Part shown: piece after piece, positions 10,631 through 25,300 of the stretch
Numbering within the stretch: the first letter of the stretch is position 1
Layout: each line of letters starts with the position of its first letter
Assembly: GCA_947579665.1 (NCBI GenBank)
Contig: CANPUZ010000048.1
Coordinates: 62,001-126,000, forward strand
Origin: Sympetrum striolatum
Taxonomy: Eukaryota; Arthropoda; Insecta; Odonata; Libellulidae
Direction of reading: 5' to 3'
DNA: 64,000 nt
Made by a program: the position numbers and the translations under genes
Notes under the pieces: model-generated
Told to the model about the DNA's origin: nothing
Database searches by the model: none
The model's input: only the letters and a program-made list of their open reading frames with translations

Positions 10631-12590
10631 CTAAAATAAAGCAGATAAAGAAAAATTTTAGTATGTCAGTTATCAACAATAATGTTTATCTGGGCATTAT
10701 TACGCACAGAAATAAGAACAGTGATGTCTGAACGCTGGGACACAATCAACGGGAACTTAGCCGTGTATAAATGAATGTCACCGGACACAGTTCCCACGTA
10801 CGTACGCACATATACTTAAGAAGATATGGAGCTGACTCGTATCTCAATCTTAAAATGTGTAACATAAACACGAACCACAAAAGCAATCAAAATGCCAAAA
10901 TAGAAACAATGATTCAACACCAATAATAGAAGGATAGTAAATGAATATGGAGTGGAAGCTCTTAAAAACAACGAATCAATTTTTGCAAGGGAATCATTTT
11001 TTTACACATGGTAATTTAGACAAAATTTTCGTATATTTTATCAATATTCTCGCAATCCCGAATCGCTAGTGATATTCAACGACCAAAATAAGAATCTTTA
11101 TTCAATTTCCCTTCTTTTGATGATAGTTTCGATTTCCTAGGACTGATCTTTCTAATTTAGTTTTGCAAAAGAAATGAACCCTACAGCGAAAAAATTTTCT
11201 ATTTTGCTAATAGCATACAAGTTTCCTATCGTTCGTACAATACTGGAGTACACTTTTCATTTTGTGATGACAGAATTGATAGTATAAATAGTTCTTATTT
11301 AAATATCAATACATAAATCAATTATATTGTAAAGAGCATCACAAAAATTAATCACTTTACTCACGTAAGTATGGCAATTGAATTTTTCTTCACTCTTCAT
11401 CCAACGTCTAACTTTTGCTGATGGAAAAATATCTCGGAGAGGAGGACAAACCATTTTTTTAAAACCTACTTCAAATCGTCTAATCTTAAATGCTGCATAA
11501 ATGAATATCCTACTGTTATTGGTTTTAATGCTATGGTTTTCAAGCTGGTGTTCCTCTCTGAGGAATGTACCTGCTGACGATGTCACAGCATTAGTTTAAT
11601 TTCAAAAACTGACCTGCGCTCAATGATTAAATTTACGAGAAAATTTTTCTCTGCTGTAATGAACCCTTCGGATGACATTTTAACAATGATTGCGTTCCCG
11701 CTAAGACTTGTGAATATCTTAAATTGGGACTTAATTGAAGTGTAACGACATTGGAAGTAATTAAATTAGGTGGTCCGATCACAATTATCATAGATTGACA
11801 AAGTGATTACTTTTTGTGAAATGGAATCGGTCATCAATAATTACATTACAATGTTTCTGAAAGGAAGCTATAATTGGGAATTAATCGCCCCTTTCACGCT
11901 TGTGAATGTAAATCTTTGACAAAGTGATATCAATTCAGGTACTGCCGAGGAAAGAAGCGGGAGGCTCCCCCCTCCACCACTATCGCATTGTGAGCTGTGG
12001 AGGGGGAAGCTGACTTTGCTTCATCACAAACCACGACAGTTCGGAAGATGAGCCGTGCGAAGCTGAATGACGTCACAATTCTCAGCTCAACTCCGCATCC
12101 TATCCGGTGGCCACAGCTGCATTAAAAGTATAGGTTCGTATGTGAAAGTGTTGTCAACTCGGCGAAACTTTGCTCAACTTAGCTGCGCTTCGCATTTGGT
12201 GGCCACCCGGCCTTAAGGACTTCCGTATCAAATAAACGTGAAAAGCATTCGAAATAATTATCCTATCATTACATTATTTGATGAATCTCCATCTCACATT
12301 TGAAAATTATATATACGATAGATAGTGGTATAATTAAAAAGAAATATAAATATGACGTATAGACCAATAATTTATGGTAGTATCCCTTGATAATTTTCTT
12401 TGCTTGCAGTTTGCAAGCACCCATTTATTAGTTTTATTATAAAGCTCCTAAATAATAAACTGATCCCACCTTGCAAGCCCAGAAAAAGTTTGAGTTCTTT
12501 CCCTCAACATCTTTTGTATTGGCTCTTTTTGAAAAAATAATTTGAATATTGTAAACGCTTGCTGACCTATGGCAATTCTTACCTAACAAC
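10631..12590. other. no gene seen; repeat remnants
   Basis: I find no coding exon. Bases 11078-11200 belong to a four-copy dispersed repeat. Bases 11940-12215 are GC-richer and contain GGTGGCCAC twice, ending in GGCCTTAA, which suggests an old DNA-transposon remnant, but I could not pair its ends. Confidence 0.45.
11078..11200. repeat. four-copy dispersed repeat, copy 1
   Basis: It shares GACCAAAATAAGAATCTTTA, a TTCTTTTG block and GCAAAAGAAATGAA with 32910-33020, 37000-37120 and 56425-56550. In two of the four copies a tRNA-like TCGAACC or TCAAACC phrase follows within about 100 bases. No coding capacity; class unknown. Confidence 0.6.
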
Positions 12591-13192
12591 TTAACCCTCG
12601 AGTACTCGCATCCCAAATAGTCACGTCAGTACTTGCTTTGGGTGGAATCAACCAGACACCTTCCAAAGGGGAAAATGGTCTCAAAATGTAGTGAATAAAT
12701 TTTTAATTCATTATTGATGATGTCATATTAATTAATGGTTAACCTGGTTATTAAAATAAAATCAAATAAATATTTTCAAATAATTTTAACATTCAGTAAA
12801 AATTCGATATCTCTGACGCTGACTATATGGCTGATGGATTTGGAATATTACATATAAAAAGTAAACTATTTAAAAATAAAATAAAATTTCATATAATAAT
12901 GATAATTATTAATTATAAGAAATATATATAATATCTATAAAAATTAAGGAGGAAACAAAAATGCAATATTTTACATAAAGGTCTTTCATCTACCTGGTAA
13001 TACCGCTAAGAAAAATATGTTTAAATAAATAAACTTTCATTTTCGACCAGGCAAAAATGCACGACTGGTTCAGAACATTCTAAAACTCAGCTACTATGAG
13101 AAAGAAGAAGTGAAAAAGCACTAATAAAAAGTTATGGAATTTTAAAATTCACATGAGTCGATTCCACTCAGATGCGAGTACTCCAGGGTTAA
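12591..13192. mobile_element. piggyBac-type MITE, 602 bp
   Basis: The ends are TTAACCCTCGAGTACTCGCA and, in reverse complement, TTAACCCTGGAGTACTCGCA, giving a ~22-bp terminal inverted repeat that begins with the TTAA target and a CCCT start, as in piggyBac-superfamily elements. No transposase frame lies inside, so it would depend on a transposase elsewhere. Its right third is repeated at 9805-9949. Confidence 0.82.
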
Positions 13193-13405
13193 TAATTGTA
13201 ATAAATCATCTTTATTTGGGCGAGATTGAGACTAAAAAGTCTCTTCATCCAACTAACCCAGATATGGAAAATGAAAGGAATATTAAGAGAGTATTTCAAA
13301 CACGACCCAGAGGAACAATAGTGATTTTGTTGATTACCTGAGCAATAAAAAGAAATGAGAGTACCAGTATTGAAACCTGGCAGCATTTAAGAATTATGCA
13401 AACTG
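13046..13405. repeat. dispersed repeat, copy 2, overlapping the piggyBac end
   Basis: Partner of 9805-10165. Similarity crosses the TTAA boundary at 13189-13192 and continues for about 210 bases, so the two copies share both the element end and its flank. That is expected if the insertion came first and the surrounding segment was copied later. Confidence 0.6.
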
Positions 13406-15505
<2,100 letters not shown>

Positions 15506-15546
15506 TTATCAGACACAATACGCACATTAGGTTGCATTGTACTTAC

Positions 15547-15681
15547 CTTCAGCATTTTCATCCTTCAAGCCTGAAGCACTTTTCGCCTCAAGTTTCAACC
15601 TATATACTTCACCTTTCATTTCTTTTAATGCAACTTTCAATTCTTCGTCACTTGAAATCAAAACTTCATCTCCTTCGCTAT
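15547..15681 (-). CDS. PB1 domain second half, copy B exon 2 (p62-like)
   Basis: A 135-nt exon, same length and phases as 10225-10359. It codes for SEGDEVLISSDEELKVALK and then MKGEVYRLKLEAKSAS. The intron to the ZZ exon is only 78 nt. Order and spacing (PB1, PB1, ZZ) are those of a normal sequestosome-1 gene, so this is probably the parental copy. The segment itself is intact; the defect of this copy lies in the exon before it. Confidence 0.88.
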
Positions 15682-15770
15682 CTGTTGGATGGAGAAAGAC
15701 GGAAGTAAAAAAATAAACGTGTTACAATACTTCTTAATTAGGCAAAGGATGCTAATGTAAGCTGATTTAC

Positions 15771-15949
15771 CTTCCCATGCCACGCTGAATGGCAACGATT
15801 GTAACGACTGGAATAGTTTTTAACTTCTCCTCGAGGAAAAGAAAATCTGTTAAAGCATTTTTGGGTATAACAAAGCGACGGATTTCATTTTTTCCCGATG
15901 AACCTTCAAGATATAAAGTAACTTTAAAGGAAGAGGTCTCATCCGCCAT
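15771..15949 (-). CDS. PB1 domain first half, copy B exon 1 with ATG and a 2-nt frame break
   Basis: The start is ATG at 15947-15949, five bases inside a conserved acceptor (TTTTAG), so the upstream exon would be 5' UTR. The protein begins MADETSSFKVTLYLEG and continues through EIRRFVIPKN, as p62 does. From the ATG to the donor it is 179 nt, against 181 in copy A. The missing two bases map to about 15811-15815, where copy A has GTATTTCAG and this copy ATTCCAG (coding strand). After this point the p62-like reading (QSLQSLPFSVAWEG) lies in another frame. It is either a real disabling deletion or an assembly error. Confidence 0.8.
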
Positions 15950-17137
15950 CCTTGCTAAAATAAAGCAGATATAATAAAAGATTAGTTTGTCAGATATCAA
16001 CTATAACGTTTATCAGGGCATTATTACGCACAGAAATAAAGTACAGTTATGTCTGGAAATGTCGAAAAGCTGGAAAAAAATCAACGGGAACTTAATGAAT
16101 GGTATCCACGTGTACTTATGGCACTTAAGGAGATGGAGGACTTCTAAGTTTGCAAAGTTTCACGTACCGGAACAACCAATCATGATTCACCTTGCGATAG
16201 CTGCGCCATCTGAAGATAAATACAAGTACTACTACTATTTGGGGTCCTACATTACAGACCGAAGATTTGAATAATCATTAAGCCATAATTACTTAACTGA
16301 ACTACATAATAATTGTCTCGTTTTCATCCATCATTCTGTACGATTATTCTTCTCTTCATCTCTTTGTAAATGTTAGAACACTCAGCGTGCATAGCGCCTA
16401 CGAGTGTCCATTGTTCCCTAGGATTTTCTGATTGGCTGAGGTGGCTTAGGTTCTTTTTGAATGTGTTCGCTAAGTCCTCGCCTTTACCCGAATTGAAATT
16501 AACTGTCAGCGTATAGGTAAAATTATCCAAAAAGTTTATGAATCATGGTCACATGCAAGTCAATAGTGGGTGACTTTTCCTTTGATTATAATCTTTTTAT
16601 ATTAATTTCGCAGGTAAGGTTGGTATCTAGTATTTCAAATAATTCATACACGTTGGTATCTATGTTAAAAATCACTTTTCCGTCAGTTTTATTAAACATC
16701 TGACAGCTACCGAATTAAATAAGAAAGTTAAATTTCAGCGAAAACGGGCAATTTCTAGTAATAAAAGAAAAATTTTTCCAAACAGTCCTAAACAATAATT
16801 TTACCAACTTTTTATTTATGATTACGTAATGATGAGAGAATATTGCGCAAAGTCACATTTAAGAGTTTTTCTCGGAATTAATTCGCAGTAATTATCCTTG
16901 GGAGGGTAATGCTCTTAATACATTATTAAAATTCTTAAAGTTCTTAATCATATAAAACTTCATTATTAATCTCAACTTTGAGATTCAATTGCAACATAGT
17001 TAAAAAAATATTCAATTTGTGCGTAAAATGCGATATTTTTGCCTTTGCGACTACTGGCTTTTAAATGTAGGCATGGTAATTTTATGACTTAAATACATCT
17101 AATCAAATATAAACCCTATGGTAACACAGGAGTTCAA
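15950..17137. other. no recognised gene
   Basis: The p62-like exon's 5' flank lies here and is homologous to the flank of copy A to about 16060. A 68-codon minus-strand frame at 16324-16530 (GKGEDLANTFKKN, then LVGAMHAECSNIYKEMKRR) has unusually protein-like composition and could be an exon of something, but I do not recognise it and see no partner exon. Confidence 0.4.
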
Positions 17138-17149
17138 ATAAACTAAAGG
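17138..17149. repeat. target-site duplication, left
   Basis: ATAAACTAAAGG, repeated exactly at 17902-17913 on the far side of the LINE fragment. Confidence 0.85.
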
Positions 17150-17901
17150 CTCATTCCACCCAATAGTCCAGAACATACAATCCATCCTGAAGGATCTAAA
17201 AGAAAAGGGCATTAACATCACCTTTATATGGGTTCCTGGACATGCTGGAATTCAAGGAAACGAAAAGGCAGACCTGGCAGCAAAAGAGGCCATCCATAGG
17301 TGGGATATAGAATGGGATCAGGTACCAGCTCAGGATCTCAAGGGCATCCTGAGAAATACAGCTCACTCTCAATGGAGAGAATTGTGGCAAGCACAACACG
17401 GGAACAAGCTTAAATCTGTGAAAGATGGCATAACATCTTGGGGTACATCCATTAGGCACTGTTCGGAGAGAGGAAATTGCTATCACTCGTCTCAGGATTG
17501 GGCATTGCTCTCTCACACACTCTTATTTATTCACAGAGACGAAGGATCCTCCCATCTGCCAGACCTGCAGTGAGCCATTAACAGTTGCACATATGTTTGA
17601 AAACTGTGACAAATATCAAAATGTATGAGAGAGGTTAAGCATTCAGGGTAGCCTTAAGGACATTTTAAAAAATGACATAAGCTCGGTGGAGAAAGTAATC
17701 AAGTTTATAAGGGAGACCAAGCTCATAAACCAAATATAACAACCTAACAAGAAGCTCATAGTGCTGTGGCAATTTTCTTTAGCTAATTAAAATTAAATGT
17801 ATCTATTACAGTAAATTCTACTTACATAAGGAATTTTATTTGTGTATGTGGTGCAAATAACCCTAGCTGTTGACGCACCATCAAACCATAATACTACTAC
17901 T
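17150..17901 (+). mobile_element. 5'-truncated non-LTR retrotransposon with RNase H domain
   Basis: The plus strand codes for FIWVPGHAGIQGNEKAD, the C-terminal RNase H motif of non-LTR elements (I/Jockey-like clades). After frame breaks it continues through a Cys-rich tail (CQTCSEPLTVAHMFENC) typical of the end of ORF2. The 3' end carries an ACT-type tail. A perfect 12-bp target-site duplication flanks the fragment, so truncation happened at insertion. Several frameshifts make it inactive. Confidence 0.88.
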
Positions 17902-17913
17902 ATAAACTAAAGG
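17902..17913. repeat. target-site duplication, right
   Basis: ATAAACTAAAGG, a perfect copy of 17138-17149. Confidence 0.85.
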
Positions 17914-17940
17914 TTGCATTGTTGAAATAGTATATATAAT

Positions 17941-18330
17941 GATTATAATAATAATAATAATAAAAAACTCTTTATTTGGCGAGGTTAGGCCCATTAGGGC
18001 CTCTCTTACACCTAACCATTAAGGATTACTAATATTTCTTACATAAAAGGAGGAAAAACAATACAAATACATATATATAAAAAGAAAATACAAAGAAGAG
18101 GTAAACAAATAAAAGAATTGTGGTGTGGGGAAAAACTCCTTGGCTGAAGGCTTTCGGAGAAAAACCCACTGTGCGGGAAAACGCTCACACAAGAAGGGGA
18201 GCGAAAAAAACCCGCGAAAACACAGATGGAAATAAATACAAGCAGGTATATCACTAGTTGCATAATTGATGACCAACATGTTTGAGTAATTTCTTGATGG
18301 TTGACCACGGATGTCATTTACCTGAAAAAA
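17941..18330 (-). mobile_element. non-LTR element 3' end, minus strand
   Basis: Read on the minus strand it ends in GGGCCTAACCTCGCCAAATA, then AAGAG and a (TTA)n tail. That is the form of a non-LTR retrotransposon 3' UTR with microsatellite tail. Coding sequence is absent, so it is a short 5'-truncated copy. Its left limit near 18330 is estimated. Confidence 0.55.
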
Positions 18331-20080
18331 TTATAAAATGCAACATTTCAAATTACCAAATCAACAGGATTTAAAATGTTTTGGATTGTGTCATTGAATT
18401 CTAAGACTACTTATCACTGAATAAAGAAAAAACAAAAAATAAATAAACTGGCAACAGTTCCTTCTCACCTTCAATCAGCCTAGTTTTTACTTAAATGTTC
18501 ATTCAAAAGTTTAGGCGTTATGTTAAAAGTCCGGGATTCAGCTTGTTCAAGATATTTTTAATTGACATCCAAACTTGGTCTTTTCCTTGTTTTTTAAATG
18601 AGGTCCTGGTGGGTGATAAAATATAATATGCACATCTTGGATTTGATGCTCAATAATATTCACTTCCGCAATCCACCATTGTCCATCATAAATACAAGCC
18701 TCTGTCTTTACTTTGCAGTGTTAATGGTACAACTTTTTCAGTTTGATTAAGTTCACTATCAGGTGATGTTGATGTAAATTGTCACGTAAGTAGTCTTGTT
18801 GCAGTATAAAATAATGAAAAAATGAAGTGACTTTTAACAATTGTAAAATCTCTCCTCCAAAGCATTGGTATAAATCTCTAGAAATTTCTCAGTTTTCACA
18901 AAGACATAGGTAATTCCTTAAAATGTTCTTCACAGAATTTGAACATTTCCTGAGGAGTCAATATCTGATTCTCATAAGTTCGCTGTAGACTGGCTCCTTT
19001 GTAGTACCCCCAATTCCATCGCACGCATTCTTCCCATGGCATGAAGAAAAAAAATGACACTCTACATCAAGTCCAAAATCTTCTCTATGAAAAAACATGC
19101 TGATAGTATTCTTTCTGTTTTTGTATTGGCTTGCATCCCCATCAGAGAAATAGATCAGTTTTTTTATGTAAGGGTGGTGCTCTTTTATGTAGTTTACTAA
19201 TTTTCATTGAAATGCATGCACTGTTATGGTGTTGTGTTTCAGATAATCACTTATGACACAAAAACTGTGATTCCTCATTTTACCTTAGTTTTTATAATAA
19301 AATACTAATGGATGAACCATACCCTGTTTGTTTATCCAATGTACTTCATCTTGAATAACAAAGGAGTAATTTTCAGAAATGTAGGTAAGAACCACAAATT
19401 CATCATCTGCCAAGATTTGCCTTTAGTCTTTCATGAACTGTCCTTGAGATTTTGCAAAAAAATGATGCATTTTCAGATTTTCAAGTTTTATAAGACAATG
19501 ATTCTTAAAAAAGCACTGTAGATATTTATATTAATTTTATAGCAAACTTTCTAGATAGGTGAATCAAGCTCTTCCCTTTCTTCCCAGTAAGATGCTAAAA
19601 AAAGGTTTCATAACCAACAAGAAATGTCAAGAAATAATTATAGAAAGTAAGATAAAAAGATTTGCATTATGAAATAAAAGAAGAGATATGTGTTTTAAAT
19701 TATAAAAAACAGACTACTTTGAATAAAGACGCCCAAAATGCAAAACAAATGAAAATTATAGATGCATATACTGAATTAAATCCAAGAAAATAAGGCAAAA
19801 TGACATTGACTAAAAAGTGGGGCATCACAAAATATATAAATAATGAAACCAATGCCTGGTTTCATGGTGCCAATTCCTTAAAAAAAAATACTTCCCCAAA
19901 TTATACTCCAAAAAGAGGAATTTCCATTGCATTTACTTTCAAGTGATTCACTTACCAACATCGCAAACTAATCAGAATAAAATTTTGTAACACACAGGGA
20001 CCGTTAATCTTTAATCCTGTTAAAATATCTTATGGAGCAGTCTTAAATTCCTCCTGTATTGTTTTAATTGATTTAAGATT
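18331..20080. other. no gene seen
   Basis: AT-rich, no recognisable exon, element end or RNA gene. Confidence 0.45.
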
Positions 20081-20084
20081 TGGT

Positions 20085-21125
20085 TTTTTTTTTATTTTCT
20101 CCATATACGAAGTATAGAGAAAGTATTGTTTTCATGAAAAAATTCGACTTCGAGATTTCAACGGAAATACATGTTTTGGGGTCCCTAGAACACGTTTTGA
20201 CCATTTTCGGAATGATGTCTGTGTGTATGTGTGTGTGTGTGTGTGTATGTGTGTGTGTGATAGTGGGCGCTCTAACGTGAAAACTATTAGTCGTATCAAT
20301 ACCAAACTTCATATATAGTACTGTGGTGTGTGCTGTCAGAGTTGATTAGTTTTTGGAGTAAATCGGTCCACCGGAAGTCGAGCTTTATTCATTAAAGCTC
20401 ATTTCCGGTTTTCAAAATATCTCCATAAATATGATATATACGTATATTGTATTACTCATAAATGTTTTAGATAATCAGTTTTACTATAACTTTTGTATTT
20501 AACATATTTTTGTATCACCGGTTGATTAGGAGTTATTCTTGAAATACTGATAAACCGGAAGAAGATGATTATGTACTTTGTGGGCGCTCTAACATGAAAA
20601 CTATTTGTCGGATCAACACTAAATTTCATATATAGTTCTTTGATTACAGTCGTTACAGTTGATTAGTTTTTGGAGTAAATCGATTAACCGGAAGTCGAGC
20701 TTCATTCTTCAAAGCTCATTTCCAGTTTTCAAAATATCTCCATAAATATGATATTTAGGTATTTACTATTATTTATAAACGTTTTAGAAAATGTGATTTA
20801 CTATAACTTTTGTTTGAAACATATTTTTGTATCACTGATTGTTTAGGAGTTATATGTGAAATAATGATAAACCAGAAGTTGCTGATTATGTACTTTGTGG
20901 GCGATCTGGGCTCTATGGGCGAAAGGCCAAATTCATCTTTTTTCATCGATCATGTCCCGAAAAACATTATTTATAATGATTGTGACGTAAAATATAATAA
21001 TATATAAATTAATCACTCATCTTCCAAGTTTAGATTGAATATAGAGTTCGAAAATACTGTCGTAGATAAATATTTACATCTTATATATGGAGAAAGTCAT
21101 GTGCTGGCCACATCAGATTTTTTAT
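20085..21125. repeat. repeat with ~316-bp internal tandem duplication
   Basis: A unit beginning GTGGGCGCTCTAACGTGAAA at about 20264 recurs at about 20580, and a truncated third start (GTGGGCGATCT) lies at 20898. Each unit contains AAACTTCATATATAGT or a near copy, GATTAGTTTTTGGAGTAAAT and TCAAAATATCTCCATAAATA. The outer edges contain TTTTCTCCATATACGAAG and TATATGGAGAAAGTCATG, which pair partly as inverted repeats. No coding capacity. Confidence 0.65.
20219..20261. repeat. (TG)n microsatellite
   Basis: An interrupted GT run within the repeat above; two TATG interruptions are visible. Confidence 0.85.
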
Positions 21126-21814
21126 TTTATAAGCATTGCTTTCTCAATTAAGTCATTTTAATATACTTGAGTTTTTAACACGATATCTTTCGGCAATTCT
21201 TCAGTCTACATTTTCATCCAAATGTTTCAGTCGACCATTTTTTCATTTGAATAATTTTTCAAGACCATCAGATGATCGAGTAACTATTTTCACTCGAATA
21301 ATTGTCAGGAATATCAAATAATTTAAATTAATGAAAACAATCAAATAACTCGATAATTTCCACTCGATGGTTCTCATCATCAGCTTGAATTCACATTAGT
21401 CCGGGTACAATTTTAAATGCAAATTCCTTAGGCTTTGCTTGGTGATTTTCTATGACTAGCAAAACCTCTAGTAAGGAAATTTAATTTGTCCATTTCCATG
21501 GCAGCAAAACGTTACTTACAAAAATGTAGCATTTCATTTGTTGCGTAGATCGCCTTAAACATTATGTACCTTCCACTCCTAAGAAATTCAATTCAAAATT
21601 CGCATTCTGTAATATTCTCAGTTTTAAGCGGAAATTTTCTGAGCTGGAATTGGGAAAATCAGTAATGGAATTTGAAATATTATCAGTAAATGAAAAAATC
21701 ACTTTTAGATCCACAGACAGAAAGACAATCCAAAGAGAGAGCAGAATGGTTAACTATTAGAAGAATGGTTATAAGAAGGTAAACAGGATTTAACAATTCT
21801 GAGAAAGAAATTAG

Positions 21815-22360
21815 TACTGTAAGTGCCGGCATATAAGTCGATCCGGTGTATTAGTCGACCCCTAAAATTTGGAGGTGAATTTCAGGTTTTAGCCTATGTT
21901 TAGCATATAAGTTGAGCCAAAGAAATAAGGCAACACTACTTTCCCAGATCTATTTTATGGGAAGAAAAACTACGGAATCCATAAATGTACGATAGCTTAA
22001 GGAATATTTTCCGCCTAAGATTAAAACGCTAGATTTGTTTCTTTCAGCTGTCATGTCAACTTCTCGCCTTTAACTATTACACGAGTTTCTTTCCTTGCTC
22101 TCACTCAGTTTTGCAAATAAAAATGCATTACAAAACAGTAACACAATGTCTCTAAAAATTATTACAGAAATAATGGAAATATAGCGTGGTAATATCAATC
22201 AAGATGCTGCTAAAACAACTTTCATTAACTCCTAGCGCTAAGACATATCATAACGATTATATAAACAAAAACAAACCATTGCTTAATGATCTTCATTTGT
22301 GAAAAGAAAGCATCAAAATATGAATTAAAAATTTTTGTAAAATAAAAATACACCTGAAGA
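21815..22360. mobile_element. Tigger-like non-autonomous element, copy A (one end only)
   Basis: The left end reads TACTGTAAGTGCCGGCATAT and then AAGTCGAT. The interior matches, in reverse complement, 30660-30985 and, directly, 32300-32487 (after RC). No matching right end was found, so the copy is truncated at about 22360. There is no transposase. Confidence 0.6.
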
Positions 22361-25300
22361 AATGAATATTATTTGCGAAGAATAAATATGCAACATTTTT
22401 ATTTAAACTATATGAGAATGGTTTAATAATTTAACTCTTTTATCATAGAAACATGTCAAAACATACTTTTGGCCACAATTGTATTTCTTAATGAAATTTG
22501 TTTTATTTGTGGTTCAAGAATGGATTTCCATAAGCAATGAATCTCTTTCTAGAAAGCTTTATATTTTTAGACAGAATTTTCTGGAACCCATCAACCATGT
22601 AAAAAGGAATTCCTTTTACTTCTGTTCCTTTTTCTTCTAGTTAGCTGAGCCAGGAACAATGAACATGCCTTAATTATGATCTTTATGATAGTTAGTAAAC
22701 ATCTTCCACTGAAGTTCTACATTACAATAAATGAAAGATACATATATGTTACAACAGATGTCAGTTTCAGTTTCTCCTTCCAGTATATTTCTTTCAAATA
22801 GTTTTTTCTTTTTCACCTTTCTTCCCTTTGCATCTGCCTTCTCCTAGTAGAACTGAACTATAGCGATAATTAGACTGGTTATACTTCAATTTAATAAACA
22901 AGCGAGGGCTGAACAACAGACGGGCCAGGCTTGGGTTGAAATTTTTGGCCCGTGCAGGCCTCTAGCTCGGACACACGTTGTGATAGACACGTTACATGAA
23001 ATGAGCTACATGAAACCATTCCAATGTGTTTCTAGAAATGCCGGTTGCACAACCAAATGGTTTAGAAACGCAGTGGGCGAACTTCTTAGTATTTGAATTA
23101 AATGGTTTCTGGAAACCAATGTTTCATGTTTCATGAAATCCATTTCTTCAGTGTGCGATATGCCTTACTCAGTATGTTTTCACTCACAGTGTGGCAATTT
23201 TTACGATAATCCCGTGCCAACGTGACGTTCGTGGCTGGAGTGGCTTGACTTGTGGTGACTTGGGTGACGAAGGATGACGCCTTCGACTCTTGATCGCTTT
23301 TTATACCAAATGGTGGAAGAATACAAAATCTCTGTGAACAGTTTGAGTGTCGACGTGATCATACTCTGCGGTTACCTCTGAAAGGTGTGCCAGCCAGCTC
23401 TCTATGTCTGTCTTCCGCTGCACTGTGTACCATGAGCTCAAGGGCGAGTCTAGAGGAGGAGATTTCGAAAAACTTTGAGCTAGCTTGGACATTGCTTAAA
23501 AAGCACATGGATGGTGAAGGTTGTTTTGGAGAGAGAGTTTTGCGACGTCTTGTAAATTCGGAGTCTTCGCGAATTGACGTTCGTATTGAGTGATTTTTTG
23601 TGCTAAATTTCAATGAGCAGTTCAATTTACGTTATCTTGTGTTGTATGATATTGTTTGAGACCTTAATACTATTACTTATTACATTAAATGTTGAAACTT
23701 ATTTTCTAATTAATATTTCGCTGTCGACATCCCGAGCTGGTTGCTGTTCAGAGTAGTTATGGAGTCACCGAATGTTTTTCAGTTTCTTTCCAAGTTCTGA
23801 ACTACAAGGTGGCACAACGGACAGGACAAACGTCCGCTCCAAGTTCTGCCTCCGTGGATTTTGGCTGTTGGAAATCCAGCGCAGCCTACCTGACTCCAAA
23901 AATCCATCCTTACATCCCAACACAATGAGGTTTGGACGTTTTGGAGTTGACTGTGCCTTCTGGATGCACGTGACGGCCGTAACAATACCTCAAGTTCCAC
24001 CAGATTAAACAAACGTAGGGTAAGAAAACAAGGATCACAATTAATCCCCAATGGGGAATTTTATTCGATAATTTCGTCAATTTTAATTAGTCCCGTTCAG
24101 CCGTTGAAGGCCGTCAGAGAAAAAGAGTTACAGACATCAAATGGGTACAGTCGCCAGAACTCAAAACATAAACGAATCGGACACAGAGTTCGAAAAAGAG
24201 GTTTTCGCAACATAGTGAGGGGGATCAAAAAATGCAGCGGACACACGCCTACTGGAAGGAAAAGAATTCTGGGTGCAGGTCTTGCTTCCGAGTGCGTGAA
24301 AAGCGTCTAAGCCAGAGGCGCCCCCCTTCGGCCCTCCAAATGTGTCCTTCTCACTGTCTTTGTTCAGCTACGCAAAAGGAAATGGGAGGAGTGGGAACTG
24401 TTGCTGTCCAATTGTTGAAGAGTATTGTAGATGGGGCGCGTTTAAACAATGGATACGCCTCGGAAATTGACTCCTAATTGGAAAAATTTGCCTCTTGCCG
24501 CAAGGAGACGAACCAATCTAACACTTAATTAAACAGCACAGACACAACCTACGATACCACTGACAAAGACGGCCACTTCCTCGCTGCAAGCGCAATCCAC
24601 GCAAAGGTCCTTCCATAGAGACAACCGCTTCCTCCAAAAAGGAAGTCCGACACATACACCAGCAGCGCAAGAAAGAGCAGAAGCTAAGGAGCATTTAGAA
24701 CAGATAATCAAATTCATTTACAATTAATCTACAATTACTTCAGATCATAACAAAGGGGCAACTAAAACGTGCATTTCTGAGATAATTTAATTTAGAAATA
24801 GTGCGTTATCATCAACTTCATTTACCGCCAGTAAAACAGTAGCCCAACGCAGACGGGAACCCTAAGAAATCTTTCCTGTTCCAATAGTATTTTTAAAAGT
24901 GCCTCTACAGCTAAGTTAATCCTGCACAATGGTACAATAACATTCTATTGACACACAAGTAATAGAATCGATAACAGCATGATTTTATAGCAAATAATAG
25001 CCGTAAGAACCTAAAATAAACGTTACTTAAATATGCTCACTTAGCTACCCTCAGTTACACAAACCCTTCCTTCAACACATCTCCCTTCCCACGACCCAAC
25101 AATACACACGATGAAAGACACCTCGCTAAACACTGATCAATCAATAAACAAGAGAACACTGCGCAAATGTGTACGGCTCGACAAAACGCCCCAAAGAGAG
25201 CAGATTCTAGGCAGAAAGATACGCCGCGTCTATGGGAATGGAAACCAATTGCTAGGCTTGCGCTATACGCAGCTACTCAAACTGATCTTGGAAGGAAGCG

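Noticed and set aside
11299..11586. 95-codon minus-strand frame between the PB1 copies, tested as a missing p62 exon
   Set aside because: It shows neither LIR nor UBA features, and its ends lack matching phase-1 splice sites.
16324..16530. 68-codon minus-strand frame just upstream of the p62-like gene
   Set aside because: The composition is protein-like but there is no recognised domain, no clear splice sites and no partner exon; kept only as a remark.
18019..18317. Hydrophobic minus-strand frames
   Set aside because: They lie in the 3' UTR-like tail of a non-LTR element.
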